A stretch of DNA of 64,000 nucleotides from Linum tenue (GCA_946122785.1 CAMGYJ010000011.1:54858449-54922448), one strand, 5' to 3'. Shown: positions 34,000 to 46,040, counted from the stretch's first letter. The notes: generated from the sequence alone by a model not told the origin. Program-made: numbers and translations.

Positions 34000-34110
34000 A
34001 TTTTATGATAAAATCGTGGTTTAATCGTATTTCAACCGTTAGATCGTTAAATACCGCCTATCAGTTTAATCGTATTTTATGATAAAATCGTGGTTTAATC
34101 GTATTCATAC
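34000..34110. repeat. Short direct repeat
   Basis: TTTTATGATAAAATCGTGGT followed by TTAATCGTATT occurs twice, at about 33993 and 34075, about 80 bp apart. Confidence 0.6.
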
Positions 34111-34172
34111 ACTGGATAGCGTGGAAAAAATGGAAATTATAATGGAGAGATGAGGTGGATCCTTTGATGATT

Positions 34173-35111
34173 ATCATCAACAGGGCCGTCCCATGATATT
34201 CGGAGGCCCTGTTCGAAAATTTAAAATGTGGCCTCAAAATTTTTCTTCCAAATTTATTAAAAATAAAAATTATTAAATAATAATAAAAATTACATAAGTT
34301 CAAAAATTATTACAAAAAAAAATCATTTATCATTGTTCAAAAGTAACAATCGTTTAGTATTATTCGAAACAAAATCCTCTATTAGCCCTTTCATCTTTTC
34401 TATATCTTTTGAAAAACGAAATCATCCATATATTTCTAAAATAACATCATCAATAAGCATATCTTTGGATTGTAAATGTTTACTAATCGAATTTGTTGAG
34501 TGCAATATTTCAAACCAAATAACTAATGAAACAATAAACTCAAAATCACCAAGTTCGTTTTGTGCCAAAGGTTTAGCTTCACTTCTAATTTTCGAATCGC
34601 CATCAAGATCGGCTACTAATATCCAAACTCCTAAATTCTCTATTTTCTTTAAACTTAGAACTATTTTTTTCAAATTTTTGGGTTGACATAATTAAAAATT
34701 ATAACTAAACATTAATGATTCTAAATTTCCAATCAATATTAAGTTCCATGCAAAAGAAAAGAAAAAAAGGTTAGAACTTAAAACAAGTTGTGGATAGCAG
34801 GAATGAACATTGGTAAAGAGTTAATTGGAATTGGAGGTAAAACAATTTATTTTTAACTGGAAGCTTAAGTACATCAAACAAGCTCTAGCTTGGTGGTCAA
34901 ACCTTCTTTTAATGAAAGGATGGTCGCTGGTTCGATTCCCTTCCTTGCATGTTGCCGTCCTTGCACATCTAGTTTTTGTCGTGTGGCCTTGCCCCGCCCA
35001 GATTCCGAGGCCCAGATTGGTATTCAAGCATGGATTATGAGGCCCCAAAAATTTGAGGCCCTGTGCTGTGGGTCGGATCAGCACAGGGCCTGGGCCGGGC
35101 CTGATCATCAA
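34173..35111 (-). mobile_element. hAT element with DUF4371-type transposase relic
   Basis: Element 34181-35103 (923 bp). The left end CAGGGCCGTCCC pairs with the inverse right end CAGGCCCGGCCC. The perfect 8-bp duplication ATCATCAA is at 34173-34180 and 35104-35111. A minus-strand frame at 34422-34673 reads NELGDFEFIVSLVIWFEILH, then SKHLQSKDMLIDD, typical of the DUF4371/ZMYM1-like hAT transposase. Only about 80 residues remain. Confidence 0.87.
34870..34945 (+). repeat. SINE-like Pol III promoter inside the hAT element
   Basis: TAGCTTGGTGG (A-box-like) followed about 40 bp later by GGTTCGATTCC (perfect B box). Probably a SINE or tRNA-derived insertion within the element. I cannot define ends or a target duplication. 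Confidence 0.45.
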
Positions 35112-35871
35112 TTCATTTTGAAATATGCATATGCCAAAATCTCACAGGGCAAAGTGGGGATTGAATTATCGAAAAGGTGAAGATTTAATATTTAATTATT
35201 TTTTTAAAATATGTGTATTTTTGCACTAAAAAGTAGGTTTAACCACACAAATTTTTTATTTCACCTCTTTTGAGAATTGTTTATGATTTAAATTGATTCA
35301 ATTTATTGTTCATATTGATGGACCCAAAATTTCACCATCTATCAACCCATACACATGGTAAAAAGGATGTGTACGGGGAAAGGTCAATGAGTTTTAATCA
35401 TTGGTTAACAAACACAAATAAAACTGCCATATTTCCCCCCTCTAACCACGTGTGCAAGAGGTTTCATAGGAAAAGGTTAATTGATGGAGATTTCCCCTTA
35501 CTCCAAAACTAGCCAACCATGATCCTTATTCCCATTCAAGGCCATGGGTTGAGAAAGAATTATGGTTCAAATGTGTCTCCTTAAAACTACACAAGGCAAG
35601 CCCTTATTTTGGCTTCATACACGTGGCTTATAGGGAGAAAGACAACCAATTAACCTTTTGCGTTCATTTACCTCCACCAATCACCATTCTATTCTTCTTC
35701 TTACTCCAAAAACACATATTAGCCAACCTTCCCACTTTATCATGTGGCCAATGTAGAGAAAGATGACTGTAGCTTCTTACTACCACCAAAAGGTAAAAAT
35801 GATGAGGTGTCCTCATGCATGAACCAAAAGCTAGAGTTTGACACTTGGCCATTAACATGAACCATTTAGCT
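35112..35871. other. Spacer between duplicated blocks
   Basis: No gene recognised. Contains CATGTGG/CACGTGG-type motifs near 35440 and 35620, of unknown use. Confidence 0.3.
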
Positions 35872-36990
35872 TCTTAGTAAGGGATTATCAGATGCAGGTT
35901 ACTTGTACAAATCAAAGCAATTGTACGTCTCTCCATATGTGGTATGCTTAATAGAAATAAAAGTACTAAATCAAGTATAACACTGTTATATAACAAAAGC
36001 ACTATGTTAAAAATTATATATCAAAAGAAGTATATAGTTGTGTATGTACATGAATAGTTGTAGTAGAAGGTTATTTTTAAAAGGTTTTAAATATATTTCT
36101 TTTTAAGTTATGGCTTATCTTATTGATAAAGGTAATTGGCAGCTAGTTACTATGCTATATAACATCCTGGACTTGGAGTGAAAAACTTGTACAAATATCA
36201 AATTTCATTTCAATCAAATAATTTGCATTTGATAATATATCTCATGGTAACAAAAATGTATTGTTATAAAATTTAAAGGAATTTTTTTTAACAAGAATGG
36301 ATTAACGGAGTAAAGCCACTTGATGTTTTCCTTTTTTAATAAGACCTAGAGAGTAACATACATGGAGATACTCACTCTAAGGGTTGTGTTTCAGTTAATT
36401 TATTTTGTATCTGATAAATCTAACTAGTTGAGTTAAATTTGGCCCTAGACGAACATCTTAGAAGTTAATTTTCTCCTGAAATGGGCCAAACGAACTACAA
36501 TGGAGGATTCGATTGTCAACATGCAGTTGAGTTGATATACTGGCTCAATCGCCGTCATCCATGTTCATCTTTCATTCTATCTTTGCAATTGCATTCACTT
36601 CTCATAAAAACACTAAGGATGATCTGATGATGTCTTCCGACAGTACTTTTGACTTGAGCGGTGCCAAATGGGGCTGGATTCTGAAGATTGACACTGGTGT
36701 GCTGGCGGCGATATTGGTGTTTGTTCCGGCCGTGGTGGGGTGCATCCACCTCGGCCGCTAGTGCAGGAGCAAGAGGCAGGTATATCCTGTGTCAGCTTGA
36801 GGTCAGCTGGTGCAGGAGCAAGAGGCAGGTATATGTTGTGTCAGCTTGAGGCCAGGAGGATTCGAGATATTTGTAATTCGTGTCATTGTGAGATATTTGA
36901 GATTTGTAATTCGTGTCATTCGACTAAATTAAGGAATCGTTTGGAAGTTGTGATTATTAGAGTTGTGTTTGTTGAATATATGTACTAGGG
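35872..36990. repeat. Large direct duplication, copy 2
   Basis: About 3.59 kb downstream of copy 1 and in the same orientation. It contains its own 53-bp tandem repeat (AGCTGGTGCAGGAGCAAGAG type) around 36765-36855. The small ORF at 36561 ends early at TAG (36759-36761). Runs into a Harbinger-like end (GTTTGGAAGTTGTGATTATT) by 36940. Confidence 0.8.
36561..36761 (+). pseudogene. Small-membrane-protein copy with premature stop
   Basis: Same frame as 32974-33213, but the Trp codon after HLGR is TAG, giving 66 residues and losing the basic tail. Otherwise nearly identical. Confidence 0.6.
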
Positions 36991-37039
36991 GTTGTTGTTT
37001 GAGACCGAAAATGGACAACCTAAAAAACTCTCCCTGAGC

Positions 37040-37400
37040 TACATTAATTACGTTTCTGCCATTTGTTATTGAGGCGTACTATTTGTAGCCCTAAATTGTC
37101 TTTATTTGTAGTCCTAAATTATAAAAAGTACAATAATACCCATCACATTTAAATACATTTAGTTCACACATTCCAAGACCAAAAAATTCAAACACTTTCT
37201 CCAAACACAATCCTACAATACTCGCCACCGGCGACAGCCACCTCCCGCAGGCGACCGCCACCTCCGCCGGAGACAACGACAGATTACCCGACGACAGATT
37301 TTGCCGTCTGTCACCGGCGATGGCCGGACGTCCTGCCGGGACGTCGCCGGCGATGGCCGGAAGTCCTGTCGAGACGTCGCCGATTTTTTATTTTATTTTT
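37040..37400. repeat. MULE-type terminal sequence and GC-rich tandem block
   Basis: The block at 37070-37130 (ACTATTTGTAGCCCTAAATT, then TTTGTAGTCCTAAATT) resembles the terminal sequence of the Pack-MULE at 44921. Next comes a GC-rich stretch (37200-37385) with two copies of CGTCGCCGGCGATGGCCGGA. Likely the left end of the MULE that carries the genes at 38692-40228; I could not find the matching right end. Confidence 0.4.
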
Positions 37401-37484
37401 AATTTTTTGTTAATTTAAATTTGTGAAGTAATTAGATTTTTTTAAATAGATTTTAATTTAGATTTTTTGGTTTAGATTTTTTTT

Positions 37485-37900
37485 TAAAATGAAGTTATTG
37501 AATTTTAATTTTTCATATTTTGAAACTAAGTTAATGTTTCCCGAAAATAATTTAGACTTTTAATTGCCATATTTTAAGAATATGTAGTGTTTGTATTGTA
37601 ATTTATTATTTTATGAATATTGTAATTACCATATTTTTAGTAGGATTTGTTATAATATTATTTGTAGAATGAAGTTCTTTAATTTCATTTTTTATTATTT
37701 TGAAACTAAGTTAATGTTTACTAACAATAAATTAGACTTTGAAGAATATTTAGTAATTTTATTGTAGTTTATTATTTTATGATATTGTAATTATCATATT
37801 TTTTAGGATGGATTTGCTATAATATTATTTTTAGAATGAAGTTCTTGAATTTCATTTTTTTATATTTTGAAACTAAGTTAGTATTACTGAAAATATTTTT
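37485..37900. repeat. Tandem repeat, ~175-bp unit
   Basis: About 2.4 copies of an AT-rich unit beginning GAATGAAGTTCTTGAATTTC (near 37488, 37670 and 37845), with strong similarity between units. Confidence 0.7.
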
Positions 37901-38120
37901 CTTATATGTATGTCTTGAAGTTGGTCAAGTTCGGACTTCTGGATATCACTACATCAGATAATGAGTAACACGGTTAGTAAGTTAAAATTTTTAATTTTAG
38001 AATCATGTTGAATTGTTTATTGTTATGATGAAGTCTAATAATTGATAATATGCTTAAATATTTGTTTTACAATGATACATATTGTTTGAAAAATGTTGAA
38101 TTATTGATTTTGCTGTCTTG

Positions 38121-38445
38121 TTGATAATTTAATTAGTACGTGTCTACTTGTTAAAAACTTTTTTATTGCATATTGAAATATTAGGATTTGGTAGTTAATC
38201 ATGCTAAATGTGCTAATTTTTTGTTGAAAATGTATTGGATTAGTTTATGTTCGAATCTTGAATCATTGTTAACAACGTTGTGTTGTTGATAATTTAATTA
38301 GTACGTGTCTACTTGTTAAAAACTTTTTTATTGCATGTTGAAATATTAGGATTTGGTAGTTAATCATGCTAAATGTGCTAATTTTTTGTTGAAAATATAT
38401 TGGATTAGTTTATGTTCGAATATTGAATAATTGTTGATAACGTGT
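38121..38445. repeat. Tandem duplication, 165-bp period
   Basis: TTGATAATTTAATTAGTACG starts at 38121 and again at 38286; about 150 bp after each start is nearly identical. Confidence 0.85.
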
Positions 38446-38691
38446 TTAATATTTTTTAATAAGAAGATAAATATAAAATCTAATATTGCAAACAAGCCAT
38501 CAAATTTTCTAAAACTTACATAAGGCTCAATCCATTTCAATGTAAGAATTCAATTTACAACAAACATTACAAGTCATGAAAAGTGTTGAAACTTATGTAA
38601 GACATCAATCTATATCAAATTGGAATAATTTAATCTACAACAAACATTTCAAAATTAGTATCACTAATAAGATAAATGTGTTTATTTTAGG

Positions 38692-39330
38692 AAGATCCGA
38701 AAGATAAGGGAGACAAAGTTGATTATACTCAATTTTTCATAACAAATACAAGATATAAGTCATGGAATGAAGCTATGGAAGCTGCGAGATTGCAAAAGAT
38801 CTTGGGTTCTTTTTGACACATTCATCAACCAAATCAAATGATGGCGAGAAGTACCTCCGAATATATCTTCACTGCCATCGTGGATATAAGAACAATACAT
38901 ATGTTTCGGATCCGGATAAGAAAGGACGATCCAACACAAAGTCACTTAAAGATGGTTGTCATTTTCGAGTGAGACTGGTGGGACTCCCGGAGGATAACAC
39001 TTGGATGATTGATGGTGTGAAGGACAATCACAATCCGGGACAATTTTGTGGGTTTCACAACCATGCATTAGAGCTTTATCCCGAAGGCCACACTCAGAGG
39101 AATGCTTTTACTGATGAAGAGCTAAAGGATATGAAGGAGATGGAATGGGCTCGTGTTCCTCCTCGAAAAATGATGCAAACTATCAACCAAAAGTATGGTA
39201 CTCACCATAACAAACGACAATTTTACAACATGACAGCAAATATAAGGATTGAGTGGCATGACCCCTTCGGATTGGACGAATGGGCACCAAAAAACAAACT
39301 CATCTGTCATATTATCCAGTACTCGACGAT
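38692..39330 (+). pseudogene. MULE transposase N-terminal (FAR1-like) fragment
   Basis: Begins after a splice-like TTTTAG. An early part reads YKSWNEAMEAARLQ, then one base is lost and a second frame gives LHCHRGYKNNTYVSDPDKKG, GCHFRVRL, HNHALELYPEGHTQRNAFTD and RQFYNMTANIR. This is the zinc-binding N-terminal domain found in plant MULE transposases and FAR1/FRS-like proteins. The catalytic MULE domain is absent, so it is dead. Confidence 0.75.
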
Positions 39331-39375
39331 AGTGATCCAACCTCTCATTCATCAACTGTGCCCCACCTCCAAATC

Positions 39376-40228
39376 TCACCCCTCCCACTTCTTAGAAAAA
39401 GGTTCCCCGCACACCAATCCACGTGTCCCCAACTTCTGATCTCGTAAACACGGGAAGTACTCGTAGATCCAGCTCTGAAGGAGGGTCAAACAGCCACCCA
39501 TGCCTTTGCAGTCCGCTCGAGACGCCATGCCGAGTTGCCTATACAAATAGGCGAGTGTAGCAGACCCCCAAGAATATTTCCTCACCCGTCTAGTGTCCCC
39601 CCAAGAACTGGAGAGGCCAAACCTGCGCCCGATCCCCACTCCTGTCCACAAACAAGGTGGTCCCCAACAAACAGGTCAAGAACATCCGTACCTCAGAATC
39701 TCTTTCCCGAAACCTCCCAACCTGCTGCATAGCTTCAACACACACCAAACCCCCACTCTTAAGCGAAGGCTTGGATCGTTCATTCAATTGTTCGACCCTC
39801 AGCATCTCACACAACTGTGCTTTCACACTCTCATTCCCTACAACCATATCTCCACCGACTGGAATCCCAAGCAACACTGCAACGTCGTGGAGTGTGATGG
39901 TCATCTCTCCAAAAGGCATGTGAAATGTGTTGGTGTCAGGCTGTCACCTCTCCACAAACGCCACAAGTAAAGGTCCGTCCAAGTGCTGGATCGAGCAGTC
40001 CAACAACTTGCACAACACTGTCCTCTCAACCAATGATGCAGCACCCTCACTCTGAAATTTGTAATCTTTCAAATAATTGACTGCCAATGCTCTAGTCGAC
40101 AACTTGAATGAATCCATTCGGCGAGCCCCTAAACCATCATCCCATAATCGATAAGCCACATGACCTCCAAAACTAGGAATCAGGCAATGATCGATAGGCC
40201 CCCGGCCCACTCCTGTCGAGTACACCAA
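39376..40228 (-). pseudogene. Plant mobile domain (PMD, aminotransferase-like) gene, broken
   Basis: Reads DSFKLSTRALAVNYLKDY and ERTVLCKLLDCSIQHLDG, then a TGA (39941-39943) where the family has Trp, then TNTFHMPFGEMTITLHDVAV. After FLGGH the frame is lost at a G-run and continues one base off as KYSWGSATLAYLYRQLGMAS. The PMD occurs in MAIN/MAIL proteins and widely in transposable elements. One nonsense change plus one frameshift make this copy non-functional. It lies tail-to-tail with the MULE transposase fragment at 38692. Confidence 0.8.
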
Positions 40229-40269
40229 GTGGAGTAAAAGACCTAGATATTGGGAGAACTAATGGGGGC

Positions 40270-43200
40270 TAAGTTGTATAGCTACAACTGTATTTTTCGT
40301 TTAACTTCTGTTAACCGAATTTAAAACTAAATAATTGGTTAAGCGAAGCCCAAAACAACAACCTTATCGTTGTCAAATTTACTAAAACCATTAGTGTAAT
40401 CAAGTGTTCATTTTCAATACCAAAATACCAAAAACCTTAACGGGAAAAGACAACATTTTTATAACAAAAGAAAAATTGAAAGTAAAACTGAAATAAAATA
40501 TTAACATTTTTGTAACAACCGAAAAGGGAATGTTTCTCCTTCAATTAAAAAAGTAATTTATTGTGGATATTAGAAATTCAGAAACTTAAAGAGGTACTAA
40601 GTAGGACTATGGCAAAAAAAGAGGTACTAAGTAAGTAGGGGGTTATGTTCGAAAAGAAGTCACTGATTTTATAAGAAAATAAAGAAATTTTGAGAAGTTT
40701 AACAACAACAAAAAAAACATAACTCCAGTTACCAAAATTGGAAAAGTAATTAGCCGTTTCTTCGTTATTCTTGGGTGTAATTTCAAAGTGAGTGTTACTT
40801 ACTGCAAAGTGATAAAAATGGGGATTGAAAATTCGTTTTAGATACATGAACTCCACTTGCCTTTCAATTGCGGCATGCCGGCATCGGTGCCAAACTACAA
40901 GGAAGAGAATAAAAGGAGCCTCTAATTTTATGGGCCTCTAATTTTAGGGTGTTTTATTTACGTAGCTACAAAGATGGATCATGGGCCCTATTCCTTGGGC
41001 TATAATGACGCCAGTCAAACTAAAATCCTCCAATATAAGCCCGGCCAGTTGGCCGGTAAGCGAATTTTTACCGGTAAGATATCTAATTTGATTTATATTC
41101 AACGATAGTGTGTTAGACATGCATGAATCTGTTATGTATTATGGGTAGAAAACTGAATCATATTTGTATAGTTTAGTAACATTGTAAAATTTGAACTTGC
41201 TCCATGAGTTATGATGGTATATACGTCAATCCTATATGGAGGTACAAAACTTAGTGCTATTGATGTTTCTAGTAATTTTTTTTAAATAGGGACATGGTTC
41301 GTATATTCGTGCTCGTGAGTCATGGTCTTATTATTGATTTTTTAACATATATCAAAATGAATATCGTCATATAGATTACATAAAATATGATTTCTATGTC
41401 CAAAATATCCAAATTCACTTTGAAACGAAAGAACCGCGGGTCAATTAAAAATGATAGAAAAACTGAAAGGAAGACCTAACACACTCTCATGGGATGACCA
41501 AAAAATAAAAAACATTAAAAACTAAATAAAAAATCAAACTACATGTTAAGCTTAACTCCCACACTTTTACGCTCTCCTTTAAATTCTGTACATTTTGCAT
41601 CGTTTTGAATAAAAAAAACCTGCACTGAATTTAGGCTGTTAAATTTAGAAAAGAAAATTGATGAAAATGCTCAATCACTGGTTGTCATATTTAACTTTTG
41701 ATTGATTTTACTTGATCTCAAATTATTCCTTAATTTTTAGTTTGTAATTCTACTTTTATAACTCTTAGTACATAGCGCTATTACATAGCGTATATTTAAA
41801 TATGAGATTTTCTCATTTTGTTTATAATGTTATGGTTTATTTAAATGTTTGATGTAAATTGTAGCGAGATTGGATTGAGATAGGTTACATATATGCATAT
41901 TTCATTTGCTTTTAATAATATTCTACTTTCTATGCATATTTTGTTAAAAAATTGGCATAAATCGATTGTATCCTGGTAGGATCATTTCACTTACTAAATC
42001 GACATCACGGTGTAAGTCGGTTTGACAATCTTGTATAAGATTCCTAATTAAAATAGTTTAGTACCAACGTGTCCATTATTATAAAAATTACCGGATAAAA
42101 TTAGATAATCAGATAAGAAAAATACACATGGATAAATAAAAGAGAGACGATATGGTTTGGCCAAAGAAAAAACAAAGATAACATGTGGAAGTAAACATGA
42201 CAAATAATGAAAGCAAGAACTAACTTAAATGGTTAGGAAAAAAATTGCCGGTTAAATAATGGGGCAATAACTGTCCTATAGCAAAAAATTAAGGAAAGAA
42301 CAGTTCCGTTGGTTGTAAAAAAAAAGTAAAAAATAATTATAATTAGTTGATGATGTCGAAGCACGAGAAAAGGAAAAATTCAAAATGGTGAAAGCCTTTT
42401 TGAGAAAGTGTATTATATATTCTTTAGATTAGATTTAGATTAGATAGATAGATTAGATTAGATAGTGAAGTTTTATTGAGTTTTCAATAGTTAAAATTTA
42501 CCGCTCTCTTCTCTTCTGCTGAATTTTTGTCAAGGGTATTTTAGTTAAAAATTTAAACCAACAAACCCCAAATCCTACCTGCAAAACGTATAAATGTGTG
42601 CTGTCAATTCCAGCCCAACGATACAGGGCCCATCAACCATTTAGCGCCTGTCCATAAAAAGCCCAGAATTAGTAGGTTTTGGTTGGAAATTAAAGCCTAT
42701 AATCTACACTAGAATTAGTAGATTTTGGTCGCATAAAAATCCTTATGATAATATTTTTTTCATTGTTGAAGAGCAGTAATACGTTGATATTCCAACGATC
42801 GAGATTAGTCAATTGACTTGGGTGTTGTTTATGAAAGAATTTGGCAATATGTCAAATTAAAGTAATATGTCATTATATTCGACAAACCTATTTAAATTGA
42901 ATTAGTGATTTCCATTACATGTTTAAAAGACATATGGGGAATGAAAATTTGTTATCTTCAACCACAACCATAAAAACACAAAGTAGTTTTTACCAAGTAC
43001 CAACTACGACAAGTTGACAACTACTAGTCTACTACTAACAACATGAACAAAGTCACATAATTTTAAATATAGATTCAATAAATTTGAACGTGGTGAATTT
43101 TTTTATTACAAGTCAAATTTACGGGCAACGGGACGGACACAAGCTAGTGTATTATTAAGTCGTAGAGCATCATTTGGTCGGGAGAACAGAAAATGATTAG

Positions 43201-44040
43201 AATGAATGGACAAAAATACCCCTAGCGGAAATTAAAGGGAGGCCAGAGATTTTTGAATGGCGAAAAAGCAGCAAACTTCACCATCTATTATTCTTTTGAT
43301 TTGAAACCTAACACATAATTCGAAATTATGTGTTAGTTTTCAACTAAATTTAATTTTGTAACCATATGACTTACTCATTCGTTAGTAACGATTTTCAATA
43401 TCAGTATTAATAGCTTAATTTCATTTTAATGTTAAATCCGATAATTGTCAAAATTTATGTTTTAGGTTTGAACGAAATACAACATTCATATGAAAACTTT
43501 TGGATAATATTTGATACTGAAAATTGAGTCTGAAAATGATTAATATTTTTGTGTTTGTTTTCAATGAAATACAATTTCGTTATCAATGCTTTGATATATC
43601 GTTATTTATGGTTTGGTGTTGGGGTGTGAATGTTGGTTTGCTTAACTAATACTTTGCAGCCCCATGAACTAAAATTTGCTTGATTGAATCGCCAATGCAC
43701 TGTGATGTGACTTGAATCAAATTATATGGCATCAAGTGGAAGAGTTAGGGCAGTTGGACGTTCTATAAATACTTCCTCATACTCCTCTGTAATCTGTATC
43801 GAAATATCAAATATCTTCAAGTATAGTGAAGCTGACTCTCTCTGCCCGTGGACTAACTAACAAACATTATTTTAGCAATAATGAAAAATTATGGGTGTGT
43901 GTGATTGTTCATTCTCCTGTTTCTACAGCACAGAAAATTATGAAGAGATTTACTTAACTCACCCAGAGACTTATAGCCTTGCGACATGAAATTTTCGAAA
44001 ATGGAGAATCTAGTGGCCTATGGCCTATAGAGACTCCAAT
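40270..44040. other. Gene-free AT-rich region
   Basis: No coding exon recognised. Small structures: a hairpin CCGGCCA-GT-TGGCCGG (about 41040-41056), a fragment of the GGTTGTCA-end family (41950-42035), an (AGATT)n microsatellite (about 42425-42470), a perfect 13-bp palindrome arm CTAACACATAATT (43306-43334), and a possible copia LTR relic near 43760-43900 with CTATAAATA and CCCGTGGACTAA. Confidence 0.45.
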
Positions 44041-44698
44041 TAGGGCTGCAAATGAGCTGAGCTGCTCGAGAGCGGCTCGATGTTCGACTAAAAAAAAACT
44101 CGTTCGAAATTCGGCTCGTTAATAAACTAGCCGAACATGAGCTAAACTTTGTTCAGCTCGTGAAGCTCGCGAGCTAGCTCGACTCGGTGGCTTGTTGAGC
44201 TAAACTCGTGAACTGGCTCGTTTAGAGCTCATGATATGTCTCAACATGTGGCTAGAGAGCCAACTCGATTACCGACTTATGGACGAATCAATCTATATCT
44301 TATGATTTTAATTCATATGATTGTTAAATTATATATCTCACCATATATCAAGTTTAGCACGTTGAATATGTGAGCAAATTTATCTTATTTTCTATTTAAA
44401 AAACTTCAATACTATGAAATAACAAGATTTGGAGTAATTAAATTTTTTTAACTAAATGATATATCATACTAACAAAGTATAATATGATATTAGCTAACAA
44501 AATAAATCATATGTATCATGATATACAAAATAAAGTACCAAATAAAAGTCAATATTTTAGTAAACAAGCTAGTTCGAGCTCGACTCGACTCGGTTCGTTA
44601 ATAAACGAGCTGAGCTCGAGCTCCACTCGTTATTAACGAGCCGAGCTCAAACTAAAATAAAATTCGACTCGACTCAGCTCGGCTCCTTTGCTGCCCTA
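44041..44698. mobile_element. hAT-type MITE, TAGGGCTGCAAA termini
   Basis: 658 bp. Left end TAGGGCTGCAAATGAGC; right end the inverse of TAGGGCAGCAAAGGAGC. The arms are GAGCTCGAGC-rich, as in a MITE group common in plants. No clean target duplication is visible. Confidence 0.7.
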
Positions 44699-44912
44699 CA
44701 ATGCCTATAAGAAATAAGTATAAACGCCGTACTCTCGAGTAGAGAGCCTGCAAGTGGGCCTATAGTCAATCGTTATTTTGGCCCATTCACGAAGCCCACA
44801 TGTGGGCGTGGCCCATTCTTCCATCCGCCCATGCAGCACTAGCTAGACTCGTTGTTTTGAATTTTGATGTTACAGTTTGTGGTCCTTTATGTAATTAGCC
44901 GTCTGTTTATGT

Positions 44913-45756
44913 TAATATTTGGGGATTGCTATTCGTCGCCCTAAAAATCCTTATTCATCGCCCTAATTAAGTTAATTTTACTTTAATGTCCTTAATTATT
45001 TTATTTGTAATTTAAATAAACACTTAAATCCAAAACAAACTTATTACTGGAAATAAATAAAAAACAAACTAATTATTGTAAATTATGATTAAGTAATTAA
45101 CCCAATCTTATTTTGACCTAAAATGATTCATGTTTGACTTGCGGTCTGCATTCTGCAATGGTAAAAGCGACTATCAATCAACCACAGTAAGCTCTGCGCG
45201 ACATGGTTATCTCCAACTACGGAAAATCATTTAATGTCACTGCTTTGATTACCCAAACCGATGTCGTACCCAAGCCTTAACCTACTCAGGTGGCCGTGCC
45301 TCCGGCTTCCACGTCGCCGACGAGTGATTCATCAGCGGCTGGTGAGCAGCTTCCTCCGCCTCCGGTGGCGGAATTGGATCGGCCGGTTGGGATTATTGAT
45401 GGGGATGGGAAGATGAGCGATGATTTTGAAGTTGGTTAGGTGGATCCGGATGTTTTGGAGAATTGGGGGAATGAAACTGAGATCGAGAGTGAAGGTGGTG
45501 AGGGATTTGAGCGGCATTGTCCTGAGAAAGGAAAAGAGCTGAACTGCTTGGTTGTTCAACCCAAAGGATACCGCCGCCAACTAATTCCATTCCATGGCCC
45601 CGGTCCTCGGAGAATAAAGCAAATTGGCTTTTCGGCAATTGCTTGGCTTAGGATATTAGGATATAAATTTTATTGAGGGTAAATATGTCAATTTAATGCA
45701 TTTTAGGGCGATAAAATTTAAAATTTAGGGCGACAAATAGCAATTCAGTAATATTT
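44913..45756. mobile_element. Pack-MULE with a PMT methyltransferase fragment
   Basis: Element 44921-45748 (828 bp). Left end GGGGATTGCTATTCGTCGCC; right end the inverse of CTGAATTGCTATTTGTCGCC. It is flanked by TAATATTT at 44913-44920 and 45749-45756. The TIRs cover about 70 bp or more (second motif ATCGCCCTAA). The interior holds a host-gene fragment (next entry). No transposase. Confidence 0.8.
45280..45640 (+). pseudogene. Captured fragment of a PMT-type (DUF248) methyltransferase gene
   Basis: Plus-strand frame: PVGIIDGDGKMSDDFEVG, a TAG, then DPDVLENWGNETEIES, directly followed by FERHCPEKGKELNCLVVQPK. In plant PMT10/PMT11-like Golgi methyltransferases these blocks are separated by about 50 residues, so an internal piece is missing, and everything after the GYRR block is lost. 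A passenger of the Pack-MULE. Confidence 0.75.
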
Positions 45757-45869
45757 TCGTGAGTTAATAGTAATTTATGCCCCTCTACTATTGTATGTTA
45801 ACAAATGTATCCCTTTATTATTCTTTTACACATTCATACTCTTTAATGAGGACTGTTAATGAACCAAGC

Positions 45870-46040
45870 CAAATATCATAAACGACTCGGCGTTCGACTC
45901 GAAAAAACTCATTCGATACTCAGACTTGTCCTAATCGAGCTGGCTCGCGAACAAGCTCATTAATTAAATGAGCCAAACTCGAGCCATATCATATTCAGCT
46001 CGAAAGCTCGTGAACAAACTCGTTTAACTTATTTCATCTA
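45870..46040. repeat. Partial copy of the GAGCTCG-rich hAT MITE family
   Basis: Shares GCTCGCGAACAAGCTCATTA-like and GCTCGTGAACAAACTCG-like blocks with 44041-44698; ends are lost. Confidence 0.5.

Noticed and set aside
41040..41100. CCGGCCA hairpin with a later CTAAT as a second Helitron end
   Set aside because: The distance from hairpin to CTAA is about 26 nt, too long for the usual 10-12 nt.
43760..43960. Solo LTR near 43.8 kb
   Set aside because: CTATAAATA and CCCGTGGAC resemble an LTR, but I found no ends or target duplication; noted only as a possible relic.
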